The position numbers were made by a program, and so were the translations under genes. Positions 54,572 to 63,800 of a stretch of DNA of 64,000 bases are shown here, piece after piece. The notes under the pieces are model-generated. The model searched no databases and was not told the DNA's origin. It saw only the letters and a program-made list of their open reading frames with translations. The stretch comes from Methylomonas sp. MK1. GTDB taxonomy: Bacteria; Pseudomonadota; Gammaproteobacteria; Methylococcales; Methylomonadaceae. The first letter of the stretch is position 1. Each line of letters starts with the position of its first letter. The DNA is taken from contig NZ_AQOV01000003.1 of the NCBI RefSeq assembly GCF_000365425.1, positions 1 to 64,000 on the forward strand, written 5' to 3'.

Positions 54572-54856
54572 CTATTTGATTGACCAGTTTCGATTGTTCG
54601 CAGCACCGAAAGTCACACGGCGGGCGCAAGCGGAGGCTAGTCGTCTCCGCTTTTTTTCATTGGCGATGCGAATGAGGTTTTCGTGCCTACAATTTATTTC
54701 ATTAACAATAAGCGCATCCGCATCTGCATCCGTCTCGGTATCCTCAGCCACTGGCAAGGAGTCTTCGCCTTGATTGACCAACTCATCCCAGTTACTGACG
54801 GTTGTTGCAATAGCGGCCACGATAAAAATAACGACCAAGGTATATTTAATGGACAT
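54572..54856 (-). CDS. trbK: TrbK-like small membrane protein (entry exclusion type)
   Basis: The 94-residue protein has one N-terminal hydrophobic segment (YTLVVIFIVAAIATTV), an acidic linker and a Cys/Arg-rich end (INCRHENLIRIANEKKRRR, then ACARR). This resembles TrbK-type entry-exclusion proteins, although the RP4 protein is a lipoprotein and no lipobox is seen here. I favour the ATG at 54856, with AGG nine bases upstream, over a TTG two codons earlier. Position between trbJ and trbL supports the call. Confidence 0.65.
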   Translation of the reverse strand: MSIKYTLVVIFIVAAIATTVSNWDELVNQGEDSLPVAEDTETDADADALIVNEINCRHENLIRIANEKKRRRLASACARRVTFGAANNRNWSIK

Positions 54857-54862
54857 GCGCAA

Positions 54863-55666
54863 TTACCTGATGGCCCAGCCATCATTATCCCGGTATGCAT
54901 AGGGCACTTCGTGGGCCTTGTCGGATGCGGCTTGTTGTTGCGCTTCTTTATTGGCCAAGGCCTGATTGCGGGTTATTTCGGCGTTTTGTTGCGCTATCAG
55001 CAATCCACGTATTTGTAGAAGCTGATTGGCCTGTTGGCTGGCAATTTGATTGGTATATCCGATAGCCTTGACTTGACCATCGGCGCCTTGTGCCGCTGCT
55101 TGAATATCTTCGAGAGTTGCGGCATCCGCTTCTAGTGCTGTTTGTTGGCTATCTAGGCCTTCTATTGCGGCCTTGTTTGCTGACTGTTGCGCCTCCGAGC
55201 CAAGGTGTACAGAGTCGCGTAAGTCGGCTAAATCGGCATTCGTGCAGGCGTCGCCGTTAAAACAACGCGACCCCCGATAGGTGTTTATGTCTTTAAACTT
55301 TGCCAAATAGTTATCAATGTTACCGAATCTGTCTTTATACCGGGTGACGGTATCAATGGTTCCACGAAGCCGTCCCATAGTTGCGGTCGCTCTATCCCAA
55401 ATATTGACCGCTGGCGACGCTGTGTTTTGCAACATATTTTCATATTGCTGTATCTGCGTTGAATACTGTTCCAATTGAGTACCATATTCTTGAACCTGCT
55501 TTATTGTCTGAGCGATTTCTTCGACCGCGGTCATAATGTTTTGTGTCAAGTTCGTACCGTCGATTACAGGAACTCCCGCGACTGAAATGGATGGACTAAA
55601 CATGACAGTTGCGGTCAACACCCCTACCAATATTTTTTTAGCGGCTAAAATGCTATTGTTTTTCAT
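54863..55666 (-). CDS. trbJ: TrbJ/VirB5-like periplasmic protein
   Basis: This 267-residue protein has a signal peptide (VLTATVMFSPSISVAG) and a coiled-coil, Gln-rich body (IAQTIKQVQEYGTQLEQY and beyond), matching TrbJ. VirB5/TrbJ proteins are minor pilus components that contact recipients. A KorB-type operator lies inside codons 5-10 of the gene, which is unusual. The ATG is preceded by CAGGAG. Confidence 0.9.
   Translation of the reverse strand: MKNNSILAAKKILVGVLTATVMFSPSISVAGVPVIDGTNLTQNIMTAVEEIAQTIKQVQEYGTQLEQYSTQIQQYENMLQNTASPAVNIWDRATATMGRLRGTIDTVTRYKDRFGNIDNYLAKFKDINTYRGSRCFNGDACTNADLADLRDSVHLGSEAQQSANKAAIEGLDSQQTALEADAATLEDIQAAAQGADGQVKAIGYTNQIASQQANQLLQIRGLLIAQQNAEITRNQALANKEAQQQAASDKAHEVPYAYRDNDGWAIR
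55637..55649. promoter_or_regulatory. KorB-type operator inside the start of trbJ
   Basis: TTTAGCGGCTAAA, read on either strand, overlaps the codons for Ile-Leu-Ala-Ala-Lys near the trbJ start. A bound KorB could block an internal promoter or spread along the DNA. Confidence 0.7.
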
Positions 55667-55689
55667 AAATGACTCCTGTGGTGTAAACC

Positions 55690-57093
55690 TTAATAATCAA
55701 ATGCTTGATACGGTTTGGTTAGAGTTAAGTCTTTCGTCACGATAATATTGAATCTATAGCCAGGTCTTATTTCCAAAGTCGGCGCGATATTCATGTTTTT
55801 CGCGATCATTTGTGAGGTGACTCGACCTAGTTGTTGTCCCAGCGCATTACTCATCGCACTATTGGCGTTCGGAGCTGTATAAACCCCGTTTTGTTGGTTT
55901 TGTTGCTGGTTATAAGTAATGCCTGCTGTAATGGCGGACATTAACAACGCAGACCCAAATATCCGGACAAAATGATGATTAACTTGGTCGGTGAATCCCG
56001 CATAACCGGCACTATCTGCGCCCGGCATAGCGCCAATATCCATTGCCTTACCATCGGGGAATACGATACGTTGCCATGCAACAAGAACCCGAGATTGCCC
56101 ATATTCCACTTCACTTGAATAAACACCAACTAATCGGGAGCCTTGCGGAACCAATAGATATTTTCCGGTTGCCGTATCAAACACGTCCTGTGAAACTTGG
56201 GCCATGATCTGCCCAGGTAACTCGGAATTGATTCCAGAAATTAACGTCCCAGGAATAATGAAACCGGCCCGAAGTTCGAATGGCGTTCTTGGCGCTTCCG
56301 GTAGTGAGTCCAGTCGCCATCTATCGCTTGATCCTGATTTGCCGAATTGGCTAATATTATTTTTTTCGCCCAGAGTCTCGGAACTAACAAGTTGCGGCGA
56401 TCTTTCGTTGCCGCCAGTTTCATTTTCCCCGTCTGCTCCCACGATTCCCGAATCCTGCAATGCCGCGAGCCGTTTCTTATATGCGGTCATAGGGTCGGTA
56501 TCTGTCATCTGTTCTCTGACTGCGGCAAGCTTAGCAAGTACCCCATCTCTTCCGGTTGTTTGCACTTGTGATGCTGCAATTACGCCAGGAGGTGAACCGG
56601 AGCTGCGCGGAGCTGTAACCGTCACCATCGTTCTTGCTTTAATTGCATCTTCGAATTGTTGTCGCTTCATTGCGGCAATACGTGCGGCTGCATCCTCTTC
56701 CGGGGTACGCGCTCTATTGGGTGCGGCGGATGGCGGCGTTGGAGGCATATCGGCCCGTACTATTTTGACTGGCGGTGCGGGCTCTAGCTGCGGATCAGGT
56801 TGCGGATTGGATTCGGGGGGAATAATACCGCCCAGGTTATTGCCCACTATTTCTTTGGCGAGCATATTGGCGTTTCCTGCTTTTTGCCGGTCCGCCGTTT
56901 CTGGTTTGTTTTGCTGGTTTGCACGGTCAGCGGCCACCAGAACCATTATGATTAAGAAGATCGATATGGCTACACCCAGGATAAGTACGGGTAAGTTATT
57001 TACCCGACGAACGCCGTGACTGGCTTCTGGTTCATCCGGTGACAATTCAGGCGACATGTATTCTTCATTGACGGTATTTGCTGTCGATTCCAT
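55690..57093 (-). CDS. trbI: TrbI/VirB10 channel protein
   Basis: The protein starts at an ATG at 57093 behind GGAGTAAGG, immediately after the trbH stop. It has a short cytoplasmic part, a membrane helix (LPVLILGVAISIFLIIMVLV), a Pro-rich linker and the C-terminal beta-barrel domain (GFIIPGTLISGINSELPGQIM, then LLVPQGSRLVGVYSSEV) of VirB10. It bridges the inner and outer membranes and senses ATP energy in the mating channel. An earlier in-frame ATG overlaps trbH and has no ribosome-binding site. Confidence 0.93.
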   Translation of the reverse strand: MESTANTVNEEYMSPELSPDEPEASHGVRRVNNLPVLILGVAISIFLIIMVLVAADRANQQNKPETADRQKAGNANMLAKEIVGNNLGGIIPPESNPQPDPQLEPAPPVKIVRADMPPTPPSAAPNRARTPEEDAAARIAAMKRQQFEDAIKARTMVTVTAPRSSGSPPGVIAASQVQTTGRDGVLAKLAAVREQMTDTDPMTAYKKRLAALQDSGIVGADGENETGGNERSPQLVSSETLGEKNNISQFGKSGSSDRWRLDSLPEAPRTPFELRAGFIIPGTLISGINSELPGQIMAQVSQDVFDTATGKYLLVPQGSRLVGVYSSEVEYGQSRVLVAWQRIVFPDGKAMDIGAMPGADSAGYAGFTDQVNHHFVRIFGSALLMSAITAGITYNQQQNQQNGVYTAPNANSAMSNALGQQLGRVTSQMIAKNMNIAPTLEIRPGYRFNIIVTKDLTLTKPYQAFDY

Positions 57094-57097
57094 TGCC

Positions 57098-57538
57098 TTA
57101 CTCCATTTTTGCCCAAGCGCCTGCTGATAAGGCGGTGTTGTTCTTCGCCTCATAAGCATGAGTAAACGTCACGTCGTCAATCTTGAGCTTAATGCGGTAC
57201 AAGTCGGTCACATTGATAGACGGCTTATCAACGACGTACTGAAGCCTCAACCCCGTGCCGCTAACGCTTTGCTTCGGGCTATACTCCTTCACTGCATAGC
57301 CTTTTGCTCTCAGCGAATCCACCAATAACATTCCGAATCTATCTGATTTTGGAATGCTTTGGCCGAAATTGAATTGAGTTTGAGCAGGTGGATATATCTT
57401 TTCCAAATGATGAATGGTATCTGCCGCAATGCCTTCATGAAGCCCAGAAGGCGCATTTGATTCGAAATTGCCGAATCGTTCCGTTGCGCATCCAACCAGT
57501 CCGGCAATACTGATGACGAACGCTAAGATCCTGATCAT
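57098..57538 (-). CDS. trbH: TrbH-like outer-membrane lipoprotein
   Basis: The 146-residue protein starts with a lipoprotein signal whose lipobox is LVGC (cysteine near residue 17), then continues as a small periplasmic domain. TrbH is the VirB7-like lipoprotein that anchors the outer-membrane complex. It sits between trbG and trbI in the standard order, with 1- to 4-base gaps. Confidence 0.8.
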   Translation of the reverse strand: MIRILAFVISIAGLVGCATERFGNFESNAPSGLHEGIAADTIHHLEKIYPPAQTQFNFGQSIPKSDRFGMLLVDSLRAKGYAVKEYSPKQSVSGTGLRLQYVVDKPSINVTDLYRIKLKIDDVTFTHAYEAKNNTALSAGAWAKME

Positions 57539-57539
57539 G

Positions 57540-58442
57540 TTATTTCACCCGTTGAATGGTTACGGTGTCTTGGTTAGAGCCAACACCTGCAATCATGATT
57601 GCTCTATCGAATACAGTGTCGACAATGTAACGGTCGCCCTGTACACGATAATTCACCATCACGGTTTCATCGTCCTCAAACATCCCCCCTTCCCTTCGCA
57701 CAACCAGCAATGTCGGCGCTTCGGTTTGTGCCATTGTTTCCGGCATTTGAATGATGGTTTTTTGCTTATCGTGATAAACGCGAACCGGGGTCCATGAAAT
57801 TGGGCCATTAGGTTCGATTTCATAATCGAAATGCAGATCGCCCAAATACTCCCCGGTTTGAGGAATGGTCTTTTCTTGGCGTTCTTTATGTTCTTTATGG
57901 ACGATGGCATTCCATTTCGCCATCGCATCCTCCGGATAGCTAAACGCCACTTTTGGCATGTACTGTGTTCGGTGTGATCGTAGCTGCAAGTTATAGGCGC
58001 GACGATTGGTTGTCACCGATAGCGATGTTTCCAAGCCCACATCATGCGGCTTGATAATCAGATGTTGTACTTCGCTTTGGCCGCTACCCTCAATCGCTGG
58101 TTCTATGGTCCATCTTGCCGTATCACCTAAATTAATCCCGTTTACTTGTTCGCCAGGCTGCAACGAAACGTCACACACTTGAAGAACGGCGCAGACAATA
58201 CTTGGTTGTTGAGCACCGTATAGGAACGTGATCGTACCGTTTTGCCCGCTGGTTGGAGCCAAGCCTGTCGCGCTACTTGCTTTCCATTTTTCGGCTATCG
58301 CAATAGCCTGTTTTTCTTGTTTGGTTAATGTCGGGTTTTTGGTTGCAAAATACATATCCGCCATATCAGGCTCCGCCACCGCAGACCGCATCACAAATAG
58401 CGTCATGGCTATCTTTATCATTGCGCTGTATTGCTTTTTCAT
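57540..58442 (-). CDS. trbG: TrbG/VirB9 outer-membrane complex protein
   Basis: The 300-residue protein has a signal peptide (MTLFVMRSAVAEPD at the cleavage site) and the VirB9/CagX domain: ITFLYGAQQPSIVCAVLQVCDVSLQPGEQV at the start, read in parts, and GPISWTPVRVYHDKQKTIIQM at the end. It forms the outer ring of the type IV secretion core complex with TrbH and TrbI. Confidence 0.92.
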   Translation of the reverse strand: MKKQYSAMIKIAMTLFVMRSAVAEPDMADMYFATKNPTLTKQEKQAIAIAEKWKASSATGLAPTSGQNGTITFLYGAQQPSIVCAVLQVCDVSLQPGEQVNGINLGDTARWTIEPAIEGSGQSEVQHLIIKPHDVGLETSLSVTTNRRAYNLQLRSHRTQYMPKVAFSYPEDAMAKWNAIVHKEHKERQEKTIPQTGEYLGDLHFDYEIEPNGPISWTPVRVYHDKQKTIIQMPETMAQTEAPTLLVVRREGGMFEDDETVMVNYRVQGDRYIVDTVFDRAIMIAGVGSNQDTVTIQRVK

Positions 58443-58459
58443 GAGATTGCCTCGTTCGG

Positions 58460-59212
58460 TTAAAACTGTTGTTGTCTGGACCAGGAAAAGTCTTTCACGT
58501 AAATTCCCATTGGGTTTTTCCGGATTTGCTCTTCGCTTGTGGCCGGCGTTGGTTCAACGACTTTAATATTGACTAATGCCCTCATGTATGAGGGTTTTCC
58601 GGTCACAATGCCCTGGCGGTCGCGGGTAGTTTCAATCCAATCGACCTCCCAGGTATCTGGGGTTTGGGCCAGGACATTCACCACTTCTACGCTTACCATT
58701 TCCTTTATCGCCCGTTTAAACGGACTAGACTCCTCGGTGCCATTCAACCATTCAGTCATTTTTTGTAGCGATGGGTCGCCGGGCGCTAACATAGCGTAGA
58801 CATCCATAACGGCTTTTCTTTGTAGCGCGATGTCTATCGTGACTATTCGAGAGTTTGATATAAAGGCCGATACCACAGATGCCACTACTCGCCCATCCAC
58901 CGGTGATGCTCGGTCGGCTCTGGCTATGGCTGCGGTTTGACCAAGCTTGTCAACTTGTATGACGTAAGGCACAAATTTCGATAGCTGGCCGATATGAATC
59001 ATTCCTCCGACACCGGTTAACGCCACCAACATGGATAATATCCCCATTACTTGCCACGCCTGCCGCGTAGAAATAACGCCCTGTGTGTGATCTTTCCAGG
59101 TTCGTCTTGCTGACAAATATGGATTCTCGTTTTCTCCGGTTCTACGGCCACCAATCAGCTTTTCAGGATTTTTTCTGGGGTCTGCTTTTGGGTCTTTTCT
59201 TTTAAAAATCAT
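58460..59212 (-). CDS. trbF: TrbF/VirB8 inner-membrane protein
   Basis: This 250-residue protein has a basic cytoplasmic N-terminus, one membrane helix at about residues 53-73 (VMGILSMLVALTGVGGMIHI), and a periplasmic VirB8 domain (FVPYVIQVDKLGQT, then AFISNSRIVTIDIALQRKAV). VirB8 nucleates the secretion complex. It overlaps trbE by 4 bp. Confidence 0.92.
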   Translation of the reverse strand: MIFKRKDPKADPRKNPEKLIGGRRTGENENPYLSARRTWKDHTQGVISTRQAWQVMGILSMLVALTGVGGMIHIGQLSKFVPYVIQVDKLGQTAAIARADRASPVDGRVVASVVSAFISNSRIVTIDIALQRKAVMDVYAMLAPGDPSLQKMTEWLNGTEESSPFKRAIKEMVSVEVVNVLAQTPDTWEVDWIETTRDRQGIVTGKPSYMRALVNIKVVEPTPATSEEQIRKNPMGIYVKDFSWSRQQQF

Positions 59213-61773
59213 GCTGCTTCCTCCAAGTATTCTTCAATGCTTAAACCCTTACGAGCGAGCCATTCACCCACCCATTCATGACCATGAGTCGCCTTTAATT
59301 TCTTGATGGCCGCAACAGAGTCTTTATCCGAAGAGCCCACAAACGCGAGAGCGAGCGGGCCTAACGCAAGATCATAGAGACGACAGCCTTCTTCAGAGAC
59401 GTAGTAGTAATGCCTCTTGGGGATTGCTGTAGCCAATAATTCGATTTGCCTAGAGTTAAGGCCCATACGGCGATACAGTGCAGTCGCGTCTTCCTCTCTG
59501 GCGTAAATGTTTGGCAAGAAGATTTTCGATGCGGTTGATTCGATAATTACGTCGAGGATTCCAGAATTCGCAGCGTCAGATAAGTTTTGAGTTGCCATCA
59601 AAACAAAACAGTTCGCTTTTCGCAGTACCTTTAGCCACTCTCGAATTTTTTCCCGGAATACCGCATGACCGAGCATCACCCATGCCTCATCCAAAATAAT
59701 GACCGTAGGCTGCCCGGTTAATGATCGTTCGATGCGTCTAAAGAGATATAACAACACTGGAAGCGCATAGCGCTCCCCGAGATTCATTAACTCTTCTATT
59801 TCAAAAACCGTGAAATCGGTAAGTTCCAGCCCATCCTCTTCGGCATCTAATAGATGCCCCATTGCGCCATCAATGGTGTATTGCTTAAGAGCTTCGCGTA
59901 TTGCCTCATCTTGAATAGTTACCGTGAATTCAGATAGCGTTCTAGCGCCGCTGTTATGCATGTTGATGATGGCGTTACCAATTTCATTTCGCTGGGCGGG
60001 TGATGTAATCAAACCATTTAACGCCAGAATGATGTTGATCCATTCCATAGCCCATGCGCGATCATTTTTGGTTTTCAGGTATTGCAAAGGACAGAAGGCC
60101 AGCAATTCGTCGTCGGCGGCCACCGTGAAATGCTTACCGCTTTTCCCTACACTCGTGGCGTGGATTGCTTCGGTTAATGGGTACAGGGACATCCCTTTAT
60201 CGAATGCAAAGATGTGCATGCCTTGATAGCGGCGCAACTGCGCGGCGAGTATGGCAAGATGGGTTGACTTACCGGCTCCGGTTCGACCAAACATAAATGT
60301 ATGCCCCACATCGCCTACATGGAGATTTAGACGGAATGGTGTTGAGCCCTGGGTAACACAATGCATAATCGGGGGAGATAGTGCTGGATACATTGGACAA
60401 GGTGCATATTCTCTGCCTGTCCAAATGGTGCTAATCGGCAACAAGTCCGCCAAATTCATAGTGTTCAACAAGGGACGGCGTACATTCTCGACACCATGGC
60501 CCGGCAAACTACCTAAGTAGGCTTCCATTGCGTTAATGGTTTCGATCCTGGCGACAAATCCAAGCCTATTTATGGCCTTCTCTACCTGTTGAGCCAGTTC
60601 CTGTACGCGTTTTCTATTCTCGTCCATTAGGACTACAACACTGGTGTAATAGCCCTGGGCGATTATGCCGCTATTAACTTCAGCTAACGCCGCCTGTGCG
60701 TCGTCCACCATGTTTTGCGCGTCCTCGTCTATCGGTCCTGTGTTGAGATTGAACACTTGATCAATGAAACCGCGTACCTTTTGCCGCCATTTTTTTCGAA
60801 ACTTTTCCAAGTGACTGATAGCCTCGTGAGGGTCCATAAAAATGAACCTTGAGGACCAGCGATATTCGATAGGTAACTCACCAAGGGCGGTTAACATTCC
60901 CGGTGTCGATTCAAGCGGGAATCCTTCAATCGCTACTACCTGGATGTACTTACGACCTATCTTGGGAATCACGCCCGCGAGCAAATCCTCTCCACCAATT
61001 AAACAGTCGAGATACATGGGGTTTGTTGGCAGTTGTATCGGATGATTTTTTCCGGTAATACAAAACTGCAACCAGCGCAGAAGATCATCATGAATGACAG
61101 TTGTCCCATCTTCATTAACGATTTCATGGCCCTTTAATCTGCGTAAGTTGACCGCTGCCGACAATCGCGTTTCGATGTTGTGACATTCACGTTTAAAGTG
61201 TTCAATGAGGTCGGTTGTATATGTCTTTGAGTCAGGTTTCCTGGCGTCGTCGTCGAACATAAGTTCAATAAACTTGCGTTCTGCAAGCACAGGCGGGAGA
61301 TACGTCAATGTCATGACAAAGTACCCTTCGTACATGGTACTTAGTCCTTCGAAAAGTGTCCGGCGCTCTTCGTCGATGGCTGCCGTGATTCGATCAGGAA
61401 ATGTCGATAACCCCCTTTCTGAATATGACGGCGCCGGGCGTCGCACGGCGTCGACATGGATCATCCAGCCATTGCCTAGTCTGGATATTGCTTGGTTTAA
61501 TCTGGCGGATATTGATTCGCGGTGTGCTTCGGTTGAACTATCGTTGTCATCACTCGTATAAAGCCAGCCAGCGAGAAACGATCCATCCTTACCAACAATA
61601 ATACCGTCATCGACCTCGGCAGCATAAATCAACAAATCCGCTACGCTGGCGTTTTTGGAACGATGTTGACTTAACCGACGATCCTTATCCGCCCTGTAAA
61701 TCAATCTGGCGAGGATTGCGACTAATAGAATCCCTAGTCCCGCAATCATGAGTGTTATGGCCTCGATCATCAT
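59209..61773 (-). CDS. trbE: TrbE/VirB4 secretion ATPase
   Basis: This 854-residue ATPase drives pilus assembly and transfer. One or two membrane segments are near the N-terminus (LMIAGLGILLVAILARLIY). Walker A is FMFGRTGAGKSTHL near residue 495 and Walker B is VIILDEAWVMLGH. The segment MATQNLSDAANSGILDVI is also typical. It overlaps trbD and trbF by 4 bp each. Confidence 0.95.
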   Translation of the reverse strand: MMIEAITLMIAGLGILLVAILARLIYRADKDRRLSQHRSKNASVADLLIYAAEVDDGIIVGKDGSFLAGWLYTSDDNDSSTEAHRESISARLNQAISRLGNGWMIHVDAVRRPAPSYSERGLSTFPDRITAAIDEERRTLFEGLSTMYEGYFVMTLTYLPPVLAERKFIELMFDDDARKPDSKTYTTDLIEHFKRECHNIETRLSAAVNLRRLKGHEIVNEDGTTVIHDDLLRWLQFCITGKNHPIQLPTNPMYLDCLIGGEDLLAGVIPKIGRKYIQVVAIEGFPLESTPGMLTALGELPIEYRWSSRFIFMDPHEAISHLEKFRKKWRQKVRGFIDQVFNLNTGPIDEDAQNMVDDAQAALAEVNSGIIAQGYYTSVVVLMDENRKRVQELAQQVEKAINRLGFVARIETINAMEAYLGSLPGHGVENVRRPLLNTMNLADLLPISTIWTGREYAPCPMYPALSPPIMHCVTQGSTPFRLNLHVGDVGHTFMFGRTGAGKSTHLAILAAQLRRYQGMHIFAFDKGMSLYPLTEAIHATSVGKSGKHFTVAADDELLAFCPLQYLKTKNDRAWAMEWINIILALNGLITSPAQRNEIGNAIINMHNSGARTLSEFTVTIQDEAIREALKQYTIDGAMGHLLDAEEDGLELTDFTVFEIEELMNLGERYALPVLLYLFRRIERSLTGQPTVIILDEAWVMLGHAVFREKIREWLKVLRKANCFVLMATQNLSDAANSGILDVIIESTASKIFLPNIYAREEDATALYRRMGLNSRQIELLATAIPKRHYYYVSEEGCRLYDLALGPLALAFVGSSDKDSVAAIKKLKATHGHEWVGEWLARKGLSIEEYLEEAA

Positions 61774-62105
61774 CTGTATTGTTTCCCTTGGCTATTTGGA
61801 TTTTCACGGAACGGGGTGCTTCTGGCCGGGTAATACCCTCTTAAATTACCTACCCGCGTACCTCGATACCGTAAATGTCGTAGATAAATAAATCGCATTT
61901 TCGGATCTGATTTGGCCGCCAACCGTGCTAGGTATAATGCACATAACCATAAAACTATCCCGACAATGGCTGCCCTCAGTTCTTGAGCGGAGAAAATTAG
62001 CGCTCCGGCCACTAGGCCGGAGAACATCACAAACTCACGATCCCCGCCCATGAACAAGTTGTCTCTGTTACCCGCTCTGCGAATTGGAATCGCGCGTAAG
62101 GCCAT
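61770..62105 (-). CDS. trbD: TrbD/VirB3-like protein
   Basis: The 111-residue protein begins ALRAIPIRRAGNRDNLFMGG, the classical TrbD start, followed by two adjacent membrane segments (LVAGALIFSAQELRAAIVGI and VLWLCALYLARLA). VirB3-type proteins work with the VirB4 ATPase, and the gene overlaps trbE accordingly. Confidence 0.92.
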   Translation of the reverse strand: MALRAIPIRRAGNRDNLFMGGDREFVMFSGLVAGALIFSAQELRAAIVGIVLWLCALYLARLAAKSDPKMRFIYLRHLRYRGTRVGNLRGYYPARSTPFRENPNSQGKQYR

Positions 62106-62605
62106 TACTTTTCACCCACCATAGCCAATGACTTACCAGCGCTTTTTAATGTACGCAGTTGAAGGCATGCTAACGTTGCTATTAAACACGCGATCATCAA
62201 TGCCTCCTTGACATACTGCGTCGCGTGAAAACCCATAATCATGAGCTGTGTGCCTACCTCATCCTCCGACAGTGTGATTACTGCTCCGCGACCAAATACG
62301 TTAGTCATAACGTTTTGGGCACCGACTAAGAGGGCCATGACAAGAACGATGAAGATCAAGGTCCGAAAGAAGCCGTTTAAGTCGCCGCCAAAAATCAGCA
62401 CACCGCCGGCGACAATGATCCCAATGAGTGACAACGAAAACGCTACGGGACCAGTAACCGATGTTCTAAGGCTGGTAAGCCAATCTTCATAAGGTAAAGC
62501 TCCCCCATCACCTACGGCGGCGGTCGCCTGTTCTGGCATAAAAAAAACCAATGCCATTAACAGAATTAGCGGTGCTCTTTGCAGTCGATTCGCGAGTGCA
62601 TTCAT
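62105..62605 (-). CDS. trbC: TrbC/VirB2 pilin
   Basis: This 166-residue prepilin has a long signal ([17 protein letters not shown]) and two hydrophobic segments ([20 protein letters not shown] and [18 protein letters not shown]). A third hydrophobic stretch lies near the C-terminus. RP4 TrbC is processed and made circular; the C-terminal tail here is longer than in RP4. Its stop shares one base with the trbD start. Confidence 0.88.
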   Translation of the reverse strand: MNALANRLQRAPLILLMALVFFMPEQATAAVGDGGALPYEDWLTSLRTSVTGPVAFSLSLIGIIVAGGVLIFGGDLNGFFRTLIFIVLVMALLVGAQNVMTNVFGRGAVITLSEDEVGTQLMIMGFHATQYVKEALMIACLIATLACLQLRTLKSAGKSLAMVGEK

Positions 62606-62615
62606 TTTGTAACTC

Positions 62616-63578
62616 CTACAGATTAGAGGTTATGTAATGACCGTCCCTGTAACCGGAAACCTCTATGATTTCCTGAATACGACGGCCTTCTTGGGTTTTG
62701 GCGATGAAAACAACAACATGTACCGCTTCGCCAATCAGCGGTTCAATAGGTCTAGGTGATTCTGGATGCATGCTGATTAACATGGATAATCTGTCCAGCC
62801 CAGCCTTCGCATTGTTTGCATGGAGTGTGGCCGTTCCACCCTCGTGGCCCGTATTCCATGCCATTAGTAGGTCTAGCGCCTCTGGTCCACGTACTTCACC
62901 GACTAATATTCGATCTGGCCGCATCCTGAGCGTTGTTTTCAACAACTGCGTCATCGGGACATCAATAGTTGAGTGATACTGCACGTAGTTTTCGGCCGCG
63001 CATTGGATTTCGCCGGTATCCTCAATAATGAACACTCGTTCTGTGGGGTCGAACTCAACCATTTTGTTAATAATGGCGTTTACCAACGTCGTTTTCCCTG
63101 ATCCAGTTCCTCCGACAACTAAAATGTTTTTGTGATCTTTGACTGCCTTTGTAATCGCATCGAATTGATTGCAGGTCATGATGCCGTCCGAGACGTATTG
63201 CTCCAGTGGAAATATTGCAATAGCCTTCTTTCTGATTGCGAAAGTTGGCGCAGGCACAACAGGCGGAAGTTGGCCGGCGAATCGTGAGCCATCAAGAGGG
63301 AATTCGCCTTCCAGGATGGGTTTTAATCTGGTGATCTCTTTGCCATGAAAACCCGCAATAGTTTTAATAATTGCCTCACCCTTGCTAATTGATAAGGTTC
63401 CTATGCACTTCATCTTGTCCCCAAGACGTTCTTGCCATAGTTTGCCGTCGGCATTCAGCATCACCTCAACGGTTCTCGGATCAGCTAAAGCAGACAATAT
63501 GATTGGTCCTAAATCGCGTTCGAGCTTTACTTTCGCCCTGTCACTGACTGATTCGTGTAGATTCTGTTCGTGGGTCAT
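62616..63578 (-). CDS. trbB: TrbB/VirB11 ATPase
   Basis: The 320-residue hexameric ATPase shows Walker [16 protein letters not shown] (lysine 162), the Asp box [10 protein letters not shown], Walker B-region [19 protein letters not shown], and the His box [14 protein letters not shown]. VirB11 proteins direct the secretion machine between pilus assembly and DNA transfer. It is the first trb gene; the region upstream carries the operator-like sites described separately. Confidence 0.95.
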   Translation of the reverse strand: MTHEQNLHESVSDRAKVKLERDLGPIILSALADPRTVEVMLNADGKLWQERLGDKMKCIGTLSISKGEAIIKTIAGFHGKEITRLKPILEGEFPLDGSRFAGQLPPVVPAPTFAIRKKAIAIFPLEQYVSDGIMTCNQFDAITKAVKDHKNILVVGGTGSGKTTLVNAIINKMVEFDPTERVFIIEDTGEIQCAAENYVQYHSTIDVPMTQLLKTTLRMRPDRILVGEVRGPEALDLLMAWNTGHEGGTATLHANNAKAGLDRLSMLISMHPESPRPIEPLIGEAVHVVVFIAKTQEGRRIQEIIEVSGYRDGHYITSNL

Positions 63579-63629
63579 CGTTATCCTCTCAGGTCATTGC
63601 TTCACTGTTCGCCTGTGCATTTTGCTTAT

Positions 63630-63707
63630 AGTGCAATGCACTTTTTATAAACTGCAATGCACTCTAGTACAAACTGCCTCCGCAGTCAACGTAAAGTGCA
63701 TTGCACT
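63630..63707. promoter_or_regulatory. Three AGTGCAATGCACT-type operator sites before trbB
   Basis: AGTGCAATGCACT (63630-63642) and AGTGCATTGCACT (63695-63707) are perfect odd palindromes, and ACTGCAATGCACT (63651-63663) differs by one base. The last is embedded in AAAGTGCATTGCACTTT. All lie 52 to 129 bases before the trbB start. They fit a repressor-type control, perhaps by a TrbA-like or other helix-turn-helix protein. Confidence 0.65.
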
Positions 63708-63787
63708 TTTTGATTTTTTAAACAAGTTCCGCTCTTTTTGTTAGGGCAATTGAAGTCGGTTATGTAATATCGTGTACGTTGCTATTT

Positions 63788-63800
63788 TTTAGCGGCTAAA
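63788..63800. promoter_or_regulatory. KorB-type operator upstream of trbB
   Basis: TTTAGCGGCTAAA, perfect 13-bp match to the IncP KorB site, 210 bases before trbB. KorB both represses promoters and acts as the ParB-type partition protein. Confidence 0.75.

Noticed and set aside
56204..57019. Plus-strand frame of 271 residues
   Set aside because: It is antisense to trbI and rich in residues produced by the mirrored codons; no domain or ribosome-binding site.
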